Shown here: piece after piece, positions 6,410-8,963 of the stretch
Layout of the letters: every line of letters begins with the position of its first letter
Position numbering within the stretch: position 1 is the stretch's first letter
Source of the DNA: Acetobacteraceae bacterium
GTDB lineage: Bacteria; Pseudomonadota; Alphaproteobacteria; Acetobacterales; Acetobacteraceae
Direction: 5' to 3'
Length of the DNA stretch: 8,963 nucleotides
Assembly: GCA_025356735.1 (NCBI GenBank)
Contig: JANXRT010000523.1
Location: 1 to 8,963 of the forward strand
Notes under the pieces: generated by a model
The model's input: only the letters and a program-made list of their open reading frames with translations
Told to the model about the DNA's origin: nothing
Databases searched by the model: none
Made by a program: the position numbers and the translations under genes

Positions 6410-7672
6410 ATGTCGCCCAGCAAGAACACTTCCGACCCGTCGATGCAGGCGGGAGAATTTCACCGCATTCGCCGCCTGCCGCCCTACGTGTTCGCCGAGG
6501 TCAACGGTGCCAAGGCGCGCGCGCGCACCGCCGGCGACGACATCATCGACCTCGGCATGGGCAATCCCGATAGCCCGACGCCGCCGCACATCGTCGCCAA
6601 GCTGATCGAAACGGTGCAGGATCCGCGCAGCCACCGCTACTCGGTCAGCAAGGGAATTCCCGGCCTACGCCGCGCGCTCGCCGGCTATTACGAGCGCCGC
6701 TTCGACGTTAAGCTCGACCCCGAAACCGAGGTCATCGCGACGCTCGGCTCCAAGGAAGGTCTGGCCAACCTTGCCGCCGCCATCACCAGCCCGGGCGACA
6801 CCATCCTGGTGCCGAACCCGTCCTATCCGATCCACCAGTTCGGCTTCATCATCGCCGGCGCCTCGGTGCGCAGCCTGCCAGCCTCGCCCGACCACGAGAT
6901 GCTGGAGGCGCTCGACCGTGCGGTCCGCCATTCGGTGCCGAAACCGACCGCGCTGATCGTCAATTTTCCTTCAAATCCAACCGCCTATTGCGCCGACCTC
7001 GACTTCTACAAGGAGATCGTCAAGTTCTGCCGCAGGCACGAGATCTGGATCCTGTCCGACCTCGCCTACGCGGAAATCTATTTCGGCGACAAGATCCCGC
7101 CCTCGGTGCTCCAGGTGCCCGGTGCCAAAGACATCACGGTCGAGTTCACCAGCCTGTCGAAGACCTATTCGATGCCCGGCTGGCGGATGGGCTTCGCCGC
7201 CGGCAACCCGCGTTTGATCGAGGCGCTGACGCGGATGAAATCCTACCTCGACTACGGCGCCTTTACCCCGATCCAGGTCGCCGCCACCACCGCGCTGACC
7301 GGCCCGCAGGAATGTGTCGCCGAAATGCGCGAGCTTTACCGCGATCGCCGCGACGTGCTGATCCGCGGCCTGGCCCAGGCCGGCTGGGACATGCCCAACC
7401 CGGAGGGCTCGATGTTCGCCTGGGCGCCGATCCCGCCCGCCTACGCCCATCTCGGCAGCGTCGCCTTCTCCAAGCTTCTTTTGGCGCGCGCGAAAGTCGC
7501 GGTGGCGCCCGGCCTCGGCTTCGGCGAGCAGGGCGACGGCCATGTCCGCATCGCCTTCGTCGAGAACACCCACCGGCTGCGCCAGGCGGTCCGCAGCATC
7601 CGCGGCTTCCTCCAGGCCGGCTCCAACGAGGCCGATCCCGCGCTGGCGCTCGCCGCTTCGGCATCGGCATGA
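6410..7672 (+). CDS. alaC: AlaC-type PLP-dependent class I/II aminotransferase
   Basis: This cytoplasmic pyridoxal-phosphate enzyme moves an amino group between an amino acid and a 2-oxo acid. The closest family I recognise is E. coli AlaC (glutamate-pyruvate aminotransferase, alanine synthesis), whose sequence I recall as similar along its length, for example RLPPYVF, GNPD..TPPHIV, GSKEGLA, LVPNPSYPIH and YGAFTP.QVAA. Relatives are often annotated as LL-diaminopimelate aminotransferase, so a lysine-pathway role is possible. Numbered from the ATG at 6410 (420 residues), the cofactor lysine is Lys251 in SLSKTYSMPGWRMGF. Asn189 (FPSNPT), Asp217 and Tyr220 (SDLAY) fit the PLP contacts, and Arg380 (HVRIAF) fits the carboxylate-binding arginine. 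The ATG at 6386 would add eight residues but lacks a ribosome binding site. The length is normal. The 3' end overlaps hom by ATGA, and the neighbouring gene supports a biosynthetic role. The fold is certain; the physiological substrate is not. Confidence 0.93.
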   Translation: MSPSKNTSDPSMQAGEFHRIRRLPPYVFAEVNGAKARARTAGDDIIDLGMGNPDSPTPPHIVAKLIETVQDPRSHRYSVSKGIPGLRRALAGYYERRFDVKLDPETEVIATLGSKEGLANLAAAITSPGDTILVPNPSYPIHQFGFIIAGASVRSLPASPDHEMLEALDRAVRHSVPKPTALIVNFPSNPTAYCADLDFYKEIVKFCRRHEIWILSDLAYAEIYFGDKIPPSVLQVPGAKDITVEFTSLSKTYSMPGWRMGFAAGNPRLIEALTRMKSYLDYGAFTPIQVAATTALTGPQECVAEMRELYRDRRDVLIRGLAQAGWDMPNPEGSMFAWAPIPPAYAHLGSVAFSKLLLARAKVAVAPGLGFGEQGDGHVRIAFVENTHRLRQAVRSIRGFLQAGSNEADPALALAASASA

Positions 7673-8961
7673 CCCGCCCGCTATCGGTCGCCGTCGCCGG
7701 CCTCGGCACCGTCGGCGCCGGCGTGCTGACGCTGCTGCGCGACAACGCCGACATCGTCACGGCCCGCGCCGGAAGGCCGATCGCCGTCACCGCCGTCTCC
7801 GCCCGCGACCGCACGCGCGACCGCGGCGTGGCGCTGTCCGGCCTGCACTGGTACGACGATCCGGTGGCGCTGGCGACCGATCCCCGCGTCGATGTCGTGG
7901 TCGAGCTGATCGGCGGCTCGGAGGGCCCCGCCCGCGCGCTGGTCCAGGCCGCCTTGGCCGCCGGCAAGCCGGTGGTCTCCGCCAACAAGGCGCTGCTCGC
8001 CGTGCACGGCGCCGAACTCGCCGACCTCGCCGAGCGCCACGAGGTCACGCTGGCGTTCGAGGCCGCGGTGGCCGGCGGCATCCCCGCCATCAAGGCCTTG
8101 CGTGAAGGGCTGTCCGCCAACCGCATCTCCCGGGTCGCCGGCATTCTCACCGGTACCTGCAACTACATCCTGACGGTGATGCGCGAGCATGGCCGCGAAT
8201 TCGCCGACGTGCTCGCCGATGCCCAGAAGCTCGGTTACGCGGAGGCCGACCCGGCCTTCGACATCGACGGCATCGACGCCGCCCACAAGCTGGCCATCCT
8301 GGCGGCGTTGGCGTTCGGCCGGCCGGTGGCGTTCGACGACGTCTATGTCGAGGGTATCCGGAACGTCTCCGCGCTCGACATCGCCTTCGCCGACGAACTC
8401 GGCTACCGGATAAAGCTGCTCGGCATCGCGCGCCAGACCGAGGCCGGGATCGAGGCGCGGGTGCATCCCTGCATGATCCCGATGGCGGCACCCATCGCGC
8501 TGGTCGATGGCGTCTTCAACGCGGTCGTCGCCGAGGCCGATTTCGCCGGCCGCGTCATGCTGCAAGGCCGTGGCGCCGGCGCCGGGCCGACCGCTTCGGC
8601 CGTGGTCGCCGACCTGATCGACATCGCCCGCGGCCGCGCGACGCCGGTCTGGGGCGCCGCGTCCGGCGCGCTATCCGACGTTCCATCGCTGCCGATGTCG
8701 TCGCATGTCGGCGCCTACTACCTTCGGCTGATGGTGGTGGACCGGCCCGGTGTGATCGCCGACGTCACGGCGGTGCTGCGCGACCACGGCATCTCGCTCG
8801 AATCCATGCTCCAGCGCGGCCGCAGCCCGGGCGAGGCGGTGCCGATCGTGATGGTGACGCATGATACCAACGAGGCGGCGATGCGCGTGGCACTGAGCCT
8901 GATCGCCGAGCTGGACACGGTGCTGGAAGCGCCGGCGATGATCCGGATCGAGGCCGGCTGA
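7669..8961 (+). CDS. hom: Homoserine dehydrogenase, ACT-domain type
   Basis: This enzyme reduces L-aspartate 4-semialdehyde to L-homoserine with NAD(P)H, the branch point to threonine and methionine. It is a complete 430-residue cytoplasmic protein, the usual length for the monofunctional bacterial enzyme. GLGTVGAG (11-18) is the dinucleotide-binding loop. SANKALL holds the conserved Lys107. GILTGTCNYIL (158-168) is the family signature. DIDGIDAAHKLAIL carries Asp203 and Lys207, the substrate/proton-transfer pair, with the same spacing of four as in the yeast enzyme. Residues ~349-425 form an ACT domain (YYLRLMVVDRPGVIADV), which in this family typically mediates feedback inhibition by threonine. 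There is no aspartokinase domain, so it is not a ThrA/MetL-type fusion. The ATG at 7669 overlaps the aminotransferase stop, with no clear ribosome binding site in front, so it probably relies on translational coupling. The stop falls two bases before the window end. Confidence 0.97.
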   Translation: MTRPLSVAVAGLGTVGAGVLTLLRDNADIVTARAGRPIAVTAVSARDRTRDRGVALSGLHWYDDPVALATDPRVDVVVELIGGSEGPARALVQAALAAGKPVVSANKALLAVHGAELADLAERHEVTLAFEAAVAGGIPAIKALREGLSANRISRVAGILTGTCNYILTVMREHGREFADVLADAQKLGYAEADPAFDIDGIDAAHKLAILAALAFGRPVAFDDVYVEGIRNVSALDIAFADELGYRIKLLGIARQTEAGIEARVHPCMIPMAAPIALVDGVFNAVVAEADFAGRVMLQGRGAGAGPTASAVVADLIDIARGRATPVWGAASGALSDVPSLPMSSHVGAYYLRLMVVDRPGVIADVTAVLRDHGISLESMLQRGRSPGEAVPIVMVTHDTNEAAMRVALSLIAELDTVLEAPAMIRIEAG

Positions 8962-8963
8962 TT

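Noticed and set aside
7263..8162. A 299-codon - strand open frame across the alaC/hom junction
   Set aside because: Ser/Arg/Pro-rich shadow sequence with no motif, lying opposite two intact coupled genes.
7681..8565. A 294-codon - strand open frame opposite hom
   Set aside because: It is rich in Asp, Gly, His and Arg, as typical antisense translations are, and hom is complete and certain.
1..8963. A new defence, mobile-element or secondary-metabolite system
   Set aside because: All six genes fall into metabolic, storage, envelope or glycosyltransferase classes. There are no transposase, nuclease, toxin, phage or integrase motifs and no arrayed repeats.

Overview
The window is GC-rich, densely packed bacterial chromosome. 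Six genes fill it, there is no gene-free stretch over about 70 bases, and three-base periodicity with G/C-rich third positions is strong. Gene content suggests a high-GC alphaproteobacterium, most likely in or near Rhodospirillales/Acetobacteraceae. The supporting genes are a class I polyhydroxyalkanoate synthase, an AlaC-type aminotransferase overlapping an ACT-domain homoserine dehydrogenase, and a Pro/Ala-rich lipoprotein of a kind I associate with that group. The taxonomic placement is inference from memory of such genomes, not a search result.

Region 1 (1-3235, + strand) is the end of a cell-surface polysaccharide glycosyltransferase cluster. The first gene is cut by the window edge. What remains is a GT4-type (GT-B fold) glycosyltransferase domain preceded by a few dozen residues that look like the tail of a GT2 domain, so the whole protein is probably a GT2-GT4 fusion. 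It overlaps by ATGA a second gene encoding two N-terminal repeats with FD..WY-type motifs, a degenerate GT-A-like domain and an intact GT2 domain.

Region 2 (3183-5243, - strand) is phaC, a class I PHA synthase with the full Cys-Asp-His triad and an unusual N-terminal extension of about 95 residues rich in Pro and Ala. Its 3' end overlaps the 3' end of the glycosyltransferase gene tail to tail by 53 bp. No phaA, phaB, phasin or phaR gene is next to it here.

Region 3 (5313-8961, + strand) runs divergently from phaC across a short intergenic spacer that contains a 17-bp inverted repeat. It holds a proline/alanine-rich lipoprotein with a degenerate OmpA-like C-terminal domain, then the aminotransferase (alaC-like), then hom. 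The last two overlap by ATGA and are almost certainly co-transcribed and translationally coupled. They serve amino-acid synthesis: alanine (or possibly LL-diaminopimelate), and homoserine for threonine and methionine.

I found no tRNA, rRNA, CRISPR array, transposase or prophage gene, and no riboswitch or convincing terminator. This is mainly ordinary chromosome. The less ordinary points are the architecture of the two glycosyltransferases, the tail-to-tail overlap, the extended PhaC N-terminus, and the lipoprotein with its divergent control region.
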